DNA from: an uncultured Nitrospira sp.
GTDB lineage: Bacteria > Nitrospirota > Nitrospiria > Nitrospirales > Nitrospiraceae
Assembly (NCBI GenBank): GCA_902500825.1
Contig: CABVRX010000008.1
Span: 17,703-81,702 of the forward strand
Direction: 5' to 3'
Length of the DNA stretch: 64,000 nucleotides
The notes under the pieces are model-generated. The model was not told the origin of the DNA. It made no database searches and saw nothing but the letters and a program-made list of their open reading frames with translations. The position numbers and the translations under genes are program-made. Below are positions 37,909 to 47,382 of this stretch, one piece after another (positions within the stretch are counted from its first letter, which is position 1; each line of letters opens with the position of its first letter).

Positions 37909-37938
37909 TTGACAGTTCTGGAACGGCTATGCTACAGT
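37909..37938 (+). promoter_or_regulatory. Sigma-70-type promoter for FprA-like reductase gene
   Basis: TTGACA (37909-37914), 18-base spacer, TACAGT (37933-37938), 57 bases before the ATG at 37995. It overlaps no other gene. Confidence 0.55.
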
Positions 37939-37994
37939 CCGCGATCCGTTGATATTCCAGGTTTTTCTTTACTTAACTTCTTAAGGAACACTGT

Positions 37995-39344
37995 ATGAGC
38001 GGGACACAGGCGCATGTGATTATCGTGGCAGGAGCTGGACCGGCTGGTATGGCTGTTGCCGCCGCGCTTTCAAAATCCGGCCACGAAATCATTATTCTCA
38101 ATCGTGATATCAAATTCGGTGGATTAGCCGAATACGGGATATTCCCTTCTAAGCTGAAACTCCGTGGTGGTCTCAAGAAACAGTATTGGGAACTGCTTCA
38201 ACAGAAGAACGTCCATTATTTGGGGAATGTTTCCATTGGAAACGGAAAAGACCTGACGGTCGAAGAGGTGCGCGGGTTGGGTGCAAGCGCAGTTGTCTTC
38301 ACGATCGGTGCGCAGGGGACCAAGGCTATCGGGGTCGAAGGGGACTCGGCTCACGGCGTGTTTCACGCCAAAGATGTGGTCTATCACTTCAATCGCTTAC
38401 CGGGTTTCGGCGACCGCCCATTTGAAATGGGAAAACATGTCGCCGTGATCGGGGCGGGAGATGTGATGGTGGATATCGCCCACTGGTTGGTCCGCTACAA
38501 GAAAGTTGACAAGGTCACGGCAATTGTCAGACGGGGACCTGTGGAACGAAAGTACAATCCAAAAGAAATTCGCAGCATCTGTGCCAATATGGACCTTGAG
38601 GGGATCAAAGATGAGTTTGAGCGCATCAAGGACCGTCTCGCCAAGGTCGGCCAGAACCCTGATCAAGTCTTACAGGCGTTCACCGACGAGTTTACCAAGT
38701 GCGAACCGAAGGTGACAGAGACGAAGATGGGGTTTCGCTTCCTTGCGTCGCCGAAACGTATTCTGGTTGACGGCAATAATCGAGTTCGCGGACTCGAAAT
38801 GGAAGATAACCGGCTTGACCCAAAGGGTGAAGATACCGTCGCCGTGGGCTTGAAGCAGTATTATGAATTTCCCTGCGACTCGGTTGTGTTTGCGGTCGGT
38901 GACAAGGTGGATGAGACGGTCGGCCTACCGTATAAGAACGGTATGTTTACCACGAACCCGAACAAGACCGGCAATGATCCCGATGATGCGCTTTTTCAGG
39001 CCTTTGATGAATCAATAGGTAAGGTGATGGATGGTATGTTTTTGGCCGGTTGGGCTAGAAAAGCCAGTGAAGGTCTCGTCGGTGTTGCGAAGCGTGATGG
39101 GGATTGGTGTGCGGAAGTCGTCGATCGCTATCTCATGTCCAAGAGCGGCACAGACGCCAAGATAGTACTTGATCGCTTGCACTCGCTTCTTGGAAGGCAT
39201 CAAAGTCGCCCGGTTGACGTGAATGGCTTGCGGGCACTCGATGTGGCAGAACGCTCATTCGCCGGGAAAGCCGACTGCATCGGAGAGTTCAAGTTTGCTG
39301 CAAATCAAGACATGCTTAAACATATTGGACAGGGGAAGGCATAG
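37995..39344 (+). CDS. FprA-like ferredoxin-NADP(+) reductase
   Basis: A 449-residue FAD- and NADP-dependent oxidoreductase of the adrenodoxin reductase/glutamate synthase small-subunit group. FAD site VAGAGPAGMAVAAAL, an NADP site HVAVIGAGDVMVDIAHWLV, and a C-terminal GMFLAGWARKASEGLVGVA match FprA. It likely moves electrons between NADPH and ferredoxin. In an organism fixing CO2 by the reductive TCA cycle, where ferredoxin is required, this would be a key enzyme; that link is inference. It has its own promoter and is convergent with nadK. Confidence 0.85.
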   Translation: MSGTQAHVIIVAGAGPAGMAVAAALSKSGHEIIILNRDIKFGGLAEYGIFPSKLKLRGGLKKQYWELLQQKNVHYLGNVSIGNGKDLTVEEVRGLGASAVVFTIGAQGTKAIGVEGDSAHGVFHAKDVVYHFNRLPGFGDRPFEMGKHVAVIGAGDVMVDIAHWLVRYKKVDKVTAIVRRGPVERKYNPKEIRSICANMDLEGIKDEFERIKDRLAKVGQNPDQVLQAFTDEFTKCEPKVTETKMGFRFLASPKRILVDGNNRVRGLEMEDNRLDPKGEDTVAVGLKQYYEFPCDSVVFAVGDKVDETVGLPYKNGMFTTNPNKTGNDPDDALFQAFDESIGKVMDGMFLAGWARKASEGLVGVAKRDGDWCAEVVDRYLMSKSGTDAKIVLDRLHSLLGRHQSRPVDVNGLRALDVAERSFAGKADCIGEFKFAANQDMLKHIGQGKA

Positions 39345-39367
39345 ATAACGCCCTGAAAATCCCGCTC

Positions 39368-40228
39368 TCATACGTGTCCCCATTTCAGCTTTTCCCGCAA
39401 TACTTCATAGTAATGACTCTCTGGAAATCTAATTAATCTTGTCCGATAGTCAGAGGCCCGAATTACTGCCATATCACCTTGTGACATGGCAACGCCGACT
39501 TGCCCGTCGAGCGTCGCCATCGATCCGTCATCCTTGCTCGTCAACGTCACTTCAATGACGACATCGCCTGGTACGATTAACGGGCGATGCGTCAATGTAT
39601 GCGGAGAGATGGGGGTCAGGATAAGCGCCTGGAGAGCTGGGTTCATGATGGGTCCCCCGGCAGAAAGGGAGTAAGCGGTAGAGCCTGTCGGTGTTCCGAT
39701 GATCAGGCCGTCACCTCGTAGATTTGTCACGAACTGCCCCCCTATGGCGATCTGTAGTTCGATCATACGAGCGAGGGTGCCTTTACTGATGACGACATCG
39801 TTGAGCACGATTCCTCGCGCGACTGTTTCTCCGTGTCGATGAACGTGTGTTGCCAACATCAGACGCTCATCGAGGGTATAGTCGTTGGCGAATACTCGTT
39901 CCAGTGAAGGGTAGAGGTTGTCCAGCCGCACCTCGGTTAAGAATCCGAGCCCACCCATGTTGACCCCCAAGATGGGGATGCTTCGTTCTGCTGCCAGCCG
40001 TGCTGCGTTCAGAATGGTTCCGTCGCCACCCAACACCAACAGCACATCGGCTTTTTCAGCGAGTTGCGTTTTCTGAATTCCGCCCGACTCATTCAACAAT
40101 ACCGCAGACGTTGTATCGAGAAGGACATTGATACTGCGGGCTCGGAGCCAAGCGACAACTCCTAGCAGCGTGGCTTTGACTTCAGGAAATTTTGGCTTGG
40201 TGAGAATCCCGATACTTTTACTTTTCAT
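39368..40228 (-). CDS. nadK: NAD kinase
   Basis: A 286-residue NAD kinase making NADP+. Motifs are LVLGGDGTILNAARLA, NMGGLGFLTEV and GTPTGSTAYSLSAGGPI. No fused domain. It is a single minus-strand gene convergent with the reductase and divergent from clpC. Confidence 0.97.
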   Translation of the reverse strand: MKSKSIGILTKPKFPEVKATLLGVVAWLRARSINVLLDTTSAVLLNESGGIQKTQLAEKADVLLVLGGDGTILNAARLAAERSIPILGVNMGGLGFLTEVRLDNLYPSLERVFANDYTLDERLMLATHVHRHGETVARGIVLNDVVISKGTLARMIELQIAIGGQFVTNLRGDGLIIGTPTGSTAYSLSAGGPIMNPALQALILTPISPHTLTHRPLIVPGDVVIEVTLTSKDDGSMATLDGQVGVAMSQGDMAVIRASDYRTRLIRFPESHYYEVLREKLKWGHV

Positions 40229-40384
40229 GAATCCCGTATGCGTGAGCGGTCAAAAAAGGATGGCGATTGTATCGGGATGTTTCTTTTTATGTCAACGCGT
40301 GGTCAATCGAATCCACGATGCATAGAGTAAAGAGAAAACGACCGCAGTTGTCATCGTGTCACGCCGTCTGTTATTCGCTCAACC

Positions 40385-40413
40385 TTGACTCTCAAGAATA
40401 CTGTGGTTAGAAT
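40385..40413 (+). promoter_or_regulatory. Sigma-70-type promoter for clpC
   Basis: TTGACT (40385-40390), 17-base spacer, TAGAAT (40408-40413). It lies 71 bases before the clpC start, itself preceded by an AAGGAGG ribosome site. I saw no CIRCE or CtsR operator around it. Confidence 0.65.
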
Positions 40414-40483
40414 TAGGCCAAGGTTTATCAAGGGTTTGCTCGAACGCGGCCAGGATTCGCACTCACTAGTGTAAGGAGGCAGG

Positions 40484-42910
40484 ATGTTCGAACGATTCAC
40501 GGACAAAGGTCGAAAGATCATCATCCTCGCGCGCGAGGAGGCCGAGCGGCACCAAAACGACTATCTAGGTACAGAGCATCTCGTCTTGGCCATACTGCGT
40601 GAGTCCGACGGCATTGCCCTGATGATTCTGAAAAAGATGGGGCTCTCTACTGAGCAGATTCGTTTGGAAATTGAGCGAAATCTGCCTGGTGGAGGGACCA
40701 CCATGACGTTTGGTGAGATCCCCTTTAGTCCACGTGTGAAAAAGGTGATTGAATACGGAGTCGAAGAAGCCCGCCTACTGGGACACAATCATATCGGCAG
40801 CGAGCATCTCCTCCTCGGCCTCCTTCGTGAAGAAGAAGGGATAGGGGGAAAGATTCTTCGAAGTTTAGGAGCCAACCTTCTGACTGCACGACAGTTAACT
40901 GTGACATTTCTGCGAAAGTCGGCTCCGCGCGAACGGGATCGGAAGAGTAATACTCCAGCTCTCGACGAATTCGGCCGTGACCTGACGCAGTTGGCTCAAG
41001 AAGGTCAACTGGACCCCGTGATCGGCAGGGCTGATGAAATTGAGCGCGTCCTACAGATTCTCAGTCGAAGGAGCAAGAATAATCCTGTGCTGATCGGTGA
41101 ATCCGGTGTCGGGAAAACCGCTATTGTCGAAGGGCTTGCTCAACGGATTGTTCAATCTGAAGTTCCCGACAATCTGCTCTCTCGCCGGGTCATCGCCTTG
41201 GATCTGGGTTCTCTCGTCGCCGGTACGAAATACCGTGGACAGTTTGAAGAGCGTCTCAAGGTCGTGATGAAGGAAATTGTTCAGGCCGGCAATATCATCA
41301 TTTTTATCGATGAGCTGCATACGCTGGTTGGGGCTGGAGCTGCAGAGGGATCCATCGACGCCTCCAATATGTTGAAGCCGGCCTTGTCGCGCGGCGAAAT
41401 TCAATGCATTGGGGCCACGACGTTGGATGAGTACCGAAAACATATTGAAAAAGACGGTGCGTTGAAACGGCGATTCCAGCCGATCCACGTTCAGCCGCCC
41501 AATCTCGACGAAACCGTTCGCATCATCCAAGGGCTTCGAGACCGGTACGAAGAACATCACGGAGTGGAAATCACAGAAGACGCCATTGTTGAGGCCGTCA
41601 AGTTGTCTGATCGGTACATCACCGACCGGTTCCTCCCGGACAAGGCGATCGATTTGATCGATGAAACCGGGTCACGGGCGAAGCTCCAGACCTATGCGCT
41701 TCCCTCTGAATTAAAAGCGATGGAGCAAGAGCTGAAGAAGGTTTCGCGGGAGAAGGAACTCTCGATATCTATGCAGAATTTCGAAGAAGCCGTACGGCAT
41801 CGTGAGGAAGAAGAGAGGCTGCGCAAGCTGCTCGACGAATCCAAACGAGAATGGAAAAAGAATCAAGAAAAGAACAAACCGGTGATCGGCAAAGAGGATG
41901 TCGCCTATGTTGTCTCAAAAATGACCGGTATTCCGCTCTTTAAGCTGGAGGAAGAGGAATCCAATAAGCTGTTGCGCATGGAAGAATTTCTCCATAAACG
42001 AGTGGTCGGTCAGAACGAAGCGATCTCTGCGGTCGCTCGCGCCATCCGCCGATCTCGTGCCGGGTTGAAGGAAGCTCGGAAACCGATCGGCTCATTCATT
42101 TTCTTGGGACCGACCGGCGTGGGGAAGACGGAACTGGCAAGAACATTGGCTGAGTTTCTGTTCAATAGTGAAGATGCGCTGATTCGTGTTGATATGTCTG
42201 AATATCAGGAGAAGTTTACGAGTTCTCGACTCTTTGGTGCTCCTCCCGGCTATGTTGGGTATGAAGAAGGAGGACAGTTGACCGAAAAGGTCCGCCGTCG
42301 GCCTTATTCGGTCGTCCTATTCGATGAAATCGAGAAGGCACATCCGGATGTGTTCAATGTCCTGCTTCAAGTATTAGACGACGGCGTGTTGACCGATAGT
42401 CTCGGTCGAAAGGTTGATTTCAAGAACACGGTCGTCATCATGACGTCCAACATCGGGACGAAAATGATTCAAAAGGGTGTCTCCCTTGGTTTTCAGAGCA
42501 CAGAAGGGGAAGCGGCGCGTCGGAAGAAGGAGGAAGTGCTCGGAGAACTCCGGAAATCGTTCAGTCCTGAATTTCTCAACCGGATCGATGAGATCGTGAT
42601 TTTCCATCAGTTGGAAAAAGAGCAGCTCTATAGCATCCTGGATATCCTGCTCCGTGAGTTGAACCTCCGCCTGTTGGATAAAGGGATCGAGATTGAGGTC
42701 GATGATGAAGTCAAGCAGTGGCTCATCAAAGAGGGCTACGAACCGTTGTACGGAGCGAGGCCAATGCGAAGGGCTATTCAACGTGCCATCGGTGACCCGC
42801 TTTCCGATGAGCTGATCAGGGGGCGTTTCAAAGAAAGTCGCAAGGTGAAAGTGGTTCTGCGGGACGGAGCTCCGACCTTTATCGAGCAGGAGGCAATGGC
42901 AGGAGTATAG
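40484..42910 (+). CDS. clpC: Clp protease ATP-binding subunit ClpC
   Basis: An 808-residue AAA+ unfoldase of the ClpC type. Two Clp-N repeats (about 1-145), AAA-1 with Walker [14 protein letters not shown], the middle domain with a UVR-like stretch ([18 protein letters not shown]), then AAA-2 with Walker [12 protein letters not shown] and the arginine-finger region, and a C-terminal D2-small domain. A ClpP-binding loop is expected in D2. It delivers unfolded proteins to ClpP, which is not encoded in this window; nor are McsA/McsB partners. A terminator follows at 42949. Confidence 0.97.
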   Translation: MFERFTDKGRKIIILAREEAERHQNDYLGTEHLVLAILRESDGIALMILKKMGLSTEQIRLEIERNLPGGGTTMTFGEIPFSPRVKKVIEYGVEEARLLGHNHIGSEHLLLGLLREEEGIGGKILRSLGANLLTARQLTVTFLRKSAPRERDRKSNTPALDEFGRDLTQLAQEGQLDPVIGRADEIERVLQILSRRSKNNPVLIGESGVGKTAIVEGLAQRIVQSEVPDNLLSRRVIALDLGSLVAGTKYRGQFEERLKVVMKEIVQAGNIIIFIDELHTLVGAGAAEGSIDASNMLKPALSRGEIQCIGATTLDEYRKHIEKDGALKRRFQPIHVQPPNLDETVRIIQGLRDRYEEHHGVEITEDAIVEAVKLSDRYITDRFLPDKAIDLIDETGSRAKLQTYALPSELKAMEQELKKVSREKELSISMQNFEEAVRHREEEERLRKLLDESKREWKKNQEKNKPVIGKEDVAYVVSKMTGIPLFKLEEEESNKLLRMEEFLHKRVVGQNEAISAVARAIRRSRAGLKEARKPIGSFIFLGPTGVGKTELARTLAEFLFNSEDALIRVDMSEYQEKFTSSRLFGAPPGYVGYEEGGQLTEKVRRRPYSVVLFDEIEKAHPDVFNVLLQVLDDGVLTDSLGRKVDFKNTVVIMTSNIGTKMIQKGVSLGFQSTEGEAARRKKEEVLGELRKSFSPEFLNRIDEIVIFHQLEKEQLYSILDILLRELNLRLLDKGIEIEVDDEVKQWLIKEGYEPLYGARPMRRAIQRAIGDPLSDELIRGRFKESRKVKVVLRDGAPTFIEQEAMAGV

Positions 42911-42948
42911 CGCCCTTGGCGATCGGGAAGATCTCTATAAGCGTTAGT

Positions 42949-42985
42949 GGCCTCTGCGGCTGATTGCTGCAGGGGCCGTTTTGTT
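42949..42985 (+). terminator. Intrinsic terminator after clpC
   Basis: GGCCTCTGC pairs with GCAGGGGCC (one G-U pair) around an 11-base loop and is followed by GTTTTGTTATT. It ends the clpC transcript. An annotated tsaD start inside the T-run (42981) is therefore unlikely. Confidence 0.75.
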
Positions 42986-43016
42986 ATTCAACGCCATCTG
43001 GCCCATTTGTAACGAG

Positions 43017-44114
43017 ATGTATTTTTCTCACAATCGGTCCAAATTTCAATCTGAGGCTCGATGGCGCCCAGGCTTGGTTCTTGGCATCGAGTCTTCATGC
43101 GATGAAACGGCCGCGGCCATACTCAGTTGCGAAGGCGATGTACTTTCCAACGTCGTCTTTTCACAGGTGACCATCCATGAAAAGTTCGGTGGCGTCGTTC
43201 CAGAACTAGCCGCGCGAGCTCATCTGGGGAAGATCGACATGGTGGTCCGAGAAGCCTTGGCGACCGCCCAAATCTCGAAACATGACCTCAGTGCTATAGC
43301 CGTCACCCAAGGGCCAGGATTGGCCGGGGCACTTTTGGTGGGAGTGAATTACGCCAAGGCCTTGAGTTACGGTTTGGGTATTCCGATCATCGGGGTCAAT
43401 CACCTGCAGGGCCACATCGCTTCCGCCTGGCTTGCTGATTCGATGTTTCCGGTATCCTGCATTGTGCTGGTTGTGTCGGGTGGCCATACCCACCTCTATC
43501 GCCATGAAGTCGGTGGCCGGTGTACGCTACTCGGACGTACCCGCGACGATGCAGCCGGTGAAGCCTTCGATAAGGGAGCCCAGATGCTTGGCTTGGGGTA
43601 TCCAGGTGGACCGGCCGTTGATCGGATCGCACGTTCCGGTGATTCACAAGTTATTCGATTTCCTCGATTCCACCGGGCGAAGAACAGTCTTGAGTTCAGC
43701 TTTAGTGGTCTCAAGACGGCTTTGTTGTACAAGTTACGAGAACTGGGTGGGCCTCTGTCGTCTCAACAGATTGCCGACTTAGCGGCCGGCTATCAAGAGG
43801 CCATCGTGCAGGTGTTGGCCACGAAGGCCTTCGCTGCCCTCACGCAGTCGAATTTGAATACGCTTGCTGTCGTCGGCGGGGTTTCGGCTAATTCCCGGTT
43901 AAGAACTATACTGAGCGAGCGCGCGGTGCGTGAAGGCATTCGCCTATCATTGCCGCCTATCGAGTTTTGCACTGACAATGCTGCCATGATTGCCTCAGCG
44001 GGTCGTCAGTTGCTGATGAACGGAGAACGACCACAGGAAGATTTCGATATCAGCCCGGCTGAAAGATTCGTGGCGATTCATGAAGAAAATAGAGCAAATA
44101 TCGGTTTTTCATAA
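43017..44114 (+). CDS. tsaD: tRNA N6-adenosine threonylcarbamoyltransferase TsaD
   Basis: A protein of about 365 residues, the catalytic subunit that puts threonylcarbamoyl on A37 of tRNA. Motifs are VLGIESSCDETAAAIL, VNHLQGHIASAW, VVSGGHTHLY and the C-terminal CTDNAAMIA. The family start is close to the VLGIES block, so the first 20 residues here are extra; a TTG directly before VLGIES is possible. I reject the longer start at 42981 because it overlaps the clpC terminator. hflX follows with its ribosome site overlapping the tsaD stop. Confidence 0.95.
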   Translation: MYFSHNRSKFQSEARWRPGLVLGIESSCDETAAAILSCEGDVLSNVVFSQVTIHEKFGGVVPELAARAHLGKIDMVVREALATAQISKHDLSAIAVTQGPGLAGALLVGVNYAKALSYGLGIPIIGVNHLQGHIASAWLADSMFPVSCIVLVVSGGHTHLYRHEVGGRCTLLGRTRDDAAGEAFDKGAQMLGLGYPGGPAVDRIARSGDSQVIRFPRFHRAKNSLEFSFSGLKTALLYKLRELGGPLSSQQIADLAAGYQEAIVQVLATKAFAALTQSNLNTLAVVGGVSANSRLRTILSERAVREGIRLSLPPIEFCTDNAAMIASAGRQLLMNGERPQEDFDISPAERFVAIHEENRANIGFS

Positions 44115-44128
44115 GGAGAACGCCAATT
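44113..44128 (+). promoter_or_regulatory. Ribosome binding site and AUU start of hflX
   Basis: AAGGAG (44113-44118) followed by seven bases and ATT (44126-44128). The Shine-Dalgarno sequence overlaps the tsaD stop codon TAA (44112-44114). No NTG codon is in frame until 44246. Confidence 0.7.
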
Positions 44129-45820
44129 CCTGATATCCGAGGTCAGATCACAGGACTCCGTGCCAGCCAAGTCGCCTCGGTAGAACGACTCTACCGACGT
44201 CGTGTCTCCCTCGATAAAGTCATTACCGCAGAGATCGCAAAGGCAATGGCCCAGTTGACCGTTGAGCTCCGTCGACCGATCGGCGTGCTGCTGACCAGGC
44301 GAGGACAGGTCCAGGAAGTGATTGTGGGAACGGATTTGACTCTGTCTTCAACAACGCTGACCTTGTTCCGTGCGGGTGCGCGATCGCTCCGTGGGTTGAG
44401 ATTCATTCGCACACAGCTGCATGATCAGCCCTTAAATCAAGAGGTGCTCACCGACCTCGCCTTCTTGCGACTTGATCTTATCGGCATTCTCTCCGTCACC
44501 GAAGATGGGCAACTCGGCAATCTGTATGTAGCGCATCTGCTGGCGCCCAATTCGACCGGTCAATTGGTCAAAGTACTCAAGGCTGTTCCGTTTCACAATC
44601 TGACCATGATGTTCGCCCAGTTTATCCAAGAGCTCGATGCAGACCTTCAGCAGGCGCGAGCTCATTATGATGTGGGGAGCGGTAGGGAATCGGCGATACT
44701 TGTTAGCGCTTCAGTTAAAAGCCGGTCCGAGCAGGAAGAGCGTTTAATCGAATTGACGGAGCTGGCAACTTCCGCCGATGTCATGGTGGTTGACCGTGTC
44801 GTGCAGCGAACGCCGGACGGACATCAGCGATATCTCTTGGGTAGAGGTAAGCTGAAGGATGTGTTGATTCAGACGCTCCATCGGGGGGCCGACATGGTGA
44901 TCTTTGATCAAACATTGTCGCCGGCTCAACTGCGGGCAATTTCGGAGATGACGGATATCAAGGTTATTGACCGGACGCAACTGATCCTAGATATCTTTGC
45001 CCGACGAGCTCACAGTCGTGAAGGTAAGGTACAGGTGGAACTAGCACAGTTACGGTATCTGCTTCCACGATTATCTGGAAAAGGTGCCCAACTCTCTCGC
45101 CTGGGTGGTGGGATCGGCACTCGTGGACCGGGCGAAACCAAATTGGAAACCGATCGTCGCCGCGTGCGTGACCGAATCACGCATTTAGAACGGGAACTGA
45201 GGCAGTTTGCACGTCAGCAAGGCCAACGGCGGTCAAGGCGAAGTCGACACGGACTGCCTATCGTTTCACTCGTGGGCTATACGAACGCCGGTAAGTCGAC
45301 ATTGCTGAACGTGCTGACGAACAGTCATGTGTCGACTCAAGACCGATTGTTTGAAACCCTGGACACGACGAGCCGACGCCTGCGTTTCCCGGAGGATCGC
45401 GAAATCATCATCACCGATACAGTAGGGTTTATCCGGGATCTTCCGCAAGAGCTGGTCGGCGCCTTTCGGACAACACTCGAAGAACTACACGAGGCAGATC
45501 TTCTGCTGCATGTCGTCGATGCCAGCGCCGCTGACATCGACGTTCAAATTACGGCGGTCATCGCCGTCCTTGAGGAGCTGCATTTGAATGGGATACCGAG
45601 ATTGCTCGTGTTTAATAAGTGTGACCAGATATCATCACCGCACATCGAGTTACTCTGCCGACGGTACGGAGCCATCGGCATTTCGGCGATTCAGCCCGCC
45701 ACACTTCGTCCGCTTCTCACTCGATTGGAAGCTCACGTAAGAGCGCTGGCAACCGGTGAAGATAAGACCGTTGACCTGCCTCTATCGTACGACGCGCTGA
45801 TGCTTGCATCTCGTCGTTAA
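44126..45820 (+). CDS. hflX: Ribosome-splitting GTPase HflX, probable AUU start
   Basis: A GTPase that binds 50S subunits and splits stalled ribosomes. From ATG 44246 it would have 524 residues, but the frame is open 40 codons further up with family-like sequence (IRGQITGLRASQVASVERLY), as in the long HflX proteins of Firmicutes. That segment contains no ATG, GTG or TTG. It starts at ATT 44126, seven bases after a perfect AAGGAG (44113-44118), so initiation at AUU giving 564 residues is likely. The GTPase domain has GYTNAGKSTLL, the G3 DTVGFIRDLP and G4 NKCD. The N-terminal domain keeps GRGKLKDVL and RLGGGIGTRGPGE. Confidence 0.93.
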   Translation: MPDIRGQITGLRASQVASVERLYRRRVSLDKVITAEIAKAMAQLTVELRRPIGVLLTRRGQVQEVIVGTDLTLSSTTLTLFRAGARSLRGLRFIRTQLHDQPLNQEVLTDLAFLRLDLIGILSVTEDGQLGNLYVAHLLAPNSTGQLVKVLKAVPFHNLTMMFAQFIQELDADLQQARAHYDVGSGRESAILVSASVKSRSEQEERLIELTELATSADVMVVDRVVQRTPDGHQRYLLGRGKLKDVLIQTLHRGADMVIFDQTLSPAQLRAISEMTDIKVIDRTQLILDIFARRAHSREGKVQVELAQLRYLLPRLSGKGAQLSRLGGGIGTRGPGETKLETDRRRVRDRITHLERELRQFARQQGQRRSRRSRHGLPIVSLVGYTNAGKSTLLNVLTNSHVSTQDRLFETLDTTSRRLRFPEDREIIITDTVGFIRDLPQELVGAFRTTLEELHEADLLLHVVDASAADIDVQITAVIAVLEELHLNGIPRLLVFNKCDQISSPHIELLCRRYGAIGISAIQPATLRPLLTRLEAHVRALATGEDKTVDLPLSYDALMLASRR

Positions 45821-45841
45821 CCCCTGCACAATCGGGCCGCA

Positions 45842-46507
45842 ATGAAGAAAGCCACACGCATGAAGGCACGATCCGTTCTCGACCGCCCGGCGCGGATTGC
45901 CACGAGTCTTCATCACGCCATGCCGGTGGCGCGAGTCGAATTAACGCATCGTTCTCCGTGGGAACTACTGGTGGCCACAATTCTCTCGGCACAGTGCACG
46001 GATCAGCGCGTGAATCAGGTGACGCCGAGCCTCTTCGCGCAATATCTAACCCCCCAAGTCATGGCAAAGGCGATGCCGACTGAACTGGAGGCATTGATCA
46101 GATCAACCGGCTTCTATAAGAGCAAAGCGAAAAACTTGATCGGCTGTGCTCAGGTCATTACCGCACAGTTCAAGGGGCAAGTCCCCGACACAATGGAAGC
46201 ACTCATCTCGATACCTGGTGTCGGGCGAAAAACAGCCAATGTGCTCCTTGGGGTTGTGTTTGGAAAACCGGCTTTGGTGGTCGATACGCATGTAATGCGG
46301 GTGGCTAACCGACTGGCTCTTTCCCACTCAAATGATCCCGAGCAAATTGAGCGCGATCTACAGTCGGTGTATCCGCAAACCCAGTGGACGGATGTGTCTC
46401 AACGGTTGCTCCTTCATGGCCGATATGTGTGTCTTGCACGGAAGCCTCGCTGCCTTGTATGTCCGATTTATACTGCTTGCGAGTGGGAAGGAAAGCTCCA
46501 GAAATGA
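45842..46507 (+). CDS. nth: Endonuclease III (DNA glycosylase/AP lyase)
   Basis: A 221-residue base-excision repair enzyme that removes oxidised pyrimidines. The helix-hairpin-helix IPGVGRKTANVLL carries the catalytic lysine, the catalytic aspartate lies in VDTHVMRVANRL, and the C-terminal four cysteines (CLARKPRC, VC, CEW, spacing C-x6-C-x2-C-x5-C) bind a 4Fe-4S cluster. Its stop overlaps the next start by four bases. Confidence 0.97.
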   Translation: MKKATRMKARSVLDRPARIATSLHHAMPVARVELTHRSPWELLVATILSAQCTDQRVNQVTPSLFAQYLTPQVMAKAMPTELEALIRSTGFYKSKAKNLIGCAQVITAQFKGQVPDTMEALISIPGVGRKTANVLLGVVFGKPALVVDTHVMRVANRLALSHSNDPEQIERDLQSVYPQTQWTDVSQRLLLHGRYVCLARKPRCLVCPIYTACEWEGKLQK

Positions 46508-47382
46508 TAAAGAGCATGACAGGATTTGGCCAGCGACAGGAGACATGGGCTGACGGGATCGTCAGTGTCGAAGTACGATCGGTTAACCATCGTTTCCTTG
46601 AAACGTCCATTCGCATGCCGAAGTTGATGGCCGGGTTAGAAGAGCGCTTCAAGAAGACGATCCAACAATATTGTGTCCGTGGAAGAGTCGATTTTACGGT
46701 GTTGCTGCAGAGCGGTCGAGGAAGCGCGCGTGCGGTGCAACTTGACGTTGAACTAGCGAAACAGTACTATCAAGTTCTTCGTACTCTCCAGCGTACACTG
46801 AGACTTAAAGGCTCCATTGACATCGAACGGATGGCGGGATTCCGCGATATCATCACACTTTCTGAACAGCCGACCGACGATCCGAAGCTTACAAAAATGG
46901 TGGAGAAGCTTGGACTATTGGCGGTGTCAGATATGGCGAAGATGCGGGAAAACGAGGGGCGTTTGCTTGCGCAGGATATCCTGGCTCGACTTGAGCAAGT
47001 GCGTGAGTGCAGGAGTGCCGTAGTATCCCGCGCTCCCCTCATCGCGCAGGAAACCTTCGACCGTATGAAGCAGCGCGTGGAGAAGTTGTTGGCAGACTCA
47101 ATCCCGGATCTTCCTCGGCTCAATCAGGAGTTGGCCATCTATGCCGATCGGTGCGACATTACGGAAGAATTGGTCAGGCTGGACACGCATATGGTACAGT
47201 TTGAGCGGGCGATCCAGGGCACCGAACCGGTGGGCAAGACGTTGGATTTTCTTCTTCAGGAGATGGGGCGGGAGGTTAATACCATTGGATCAAAAGCCAA
47301 TGACGCGTCGATCAGGACCAACGTGGTGCGACTGAAGGCCGAGCTTGAGCGTATGCGCGAACAGATACAGAACGTCGAATGA
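46504..47382 (+). CDS. YicC/YloC-family endoribonuclease
   Basis: A 292-residue YicC-like protein. It starts IKSMTGFGQRQETWADG and keeps the C-terminal DUF1732 region (GKTLDFLLQEMGREVNTIG). YicC of E. coli is an endoribonuclease affecting sRNA turnover. The ATG overlaps the nth stop by four bases; upstream in-frame sequence to 46384 lies inside nth and is not used. gmk follows with another four-base overlap, the usual yicC-gmk order. Confidence 0.95.
   Translation: MIKSMTGFGQRQETWADGIVSVEVRSVNHRFLETSIRMPKLMAGLEERFKKTIQQYCVRGRVDFTVLLQSGRGSARAVQLDVELAKQYYQVLRTLQRTLRLKGSIDIERMAGFRDIITLSEQPTDDPKLTKMVEKLGLLAVSDMAKMRENEGRLLAQDILARLEQVRECRSAVVSRAPLIAQETFDRMKQRVEKLLADSIPDLPRLNQELAIYADRCDITEELVRLDTHMVQFERAIQGTEPVGKTLDFLLQEMGREVNTIGSKANDASIRTNVVRLKAELERMREQIQNVE

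Noticed and set aside
40229-40483. CIRCE or CtsR operator upstream of clpC
   Set aside because: No TTAGCACTC-N9-GAGTGCTAA or CtsR-type tandem repeat found.
42981-43016. Upstream extension of TsaD to 42981
   Set aside because: Starts inside the T-run of the clpC terminator; extension lacks family likeness.
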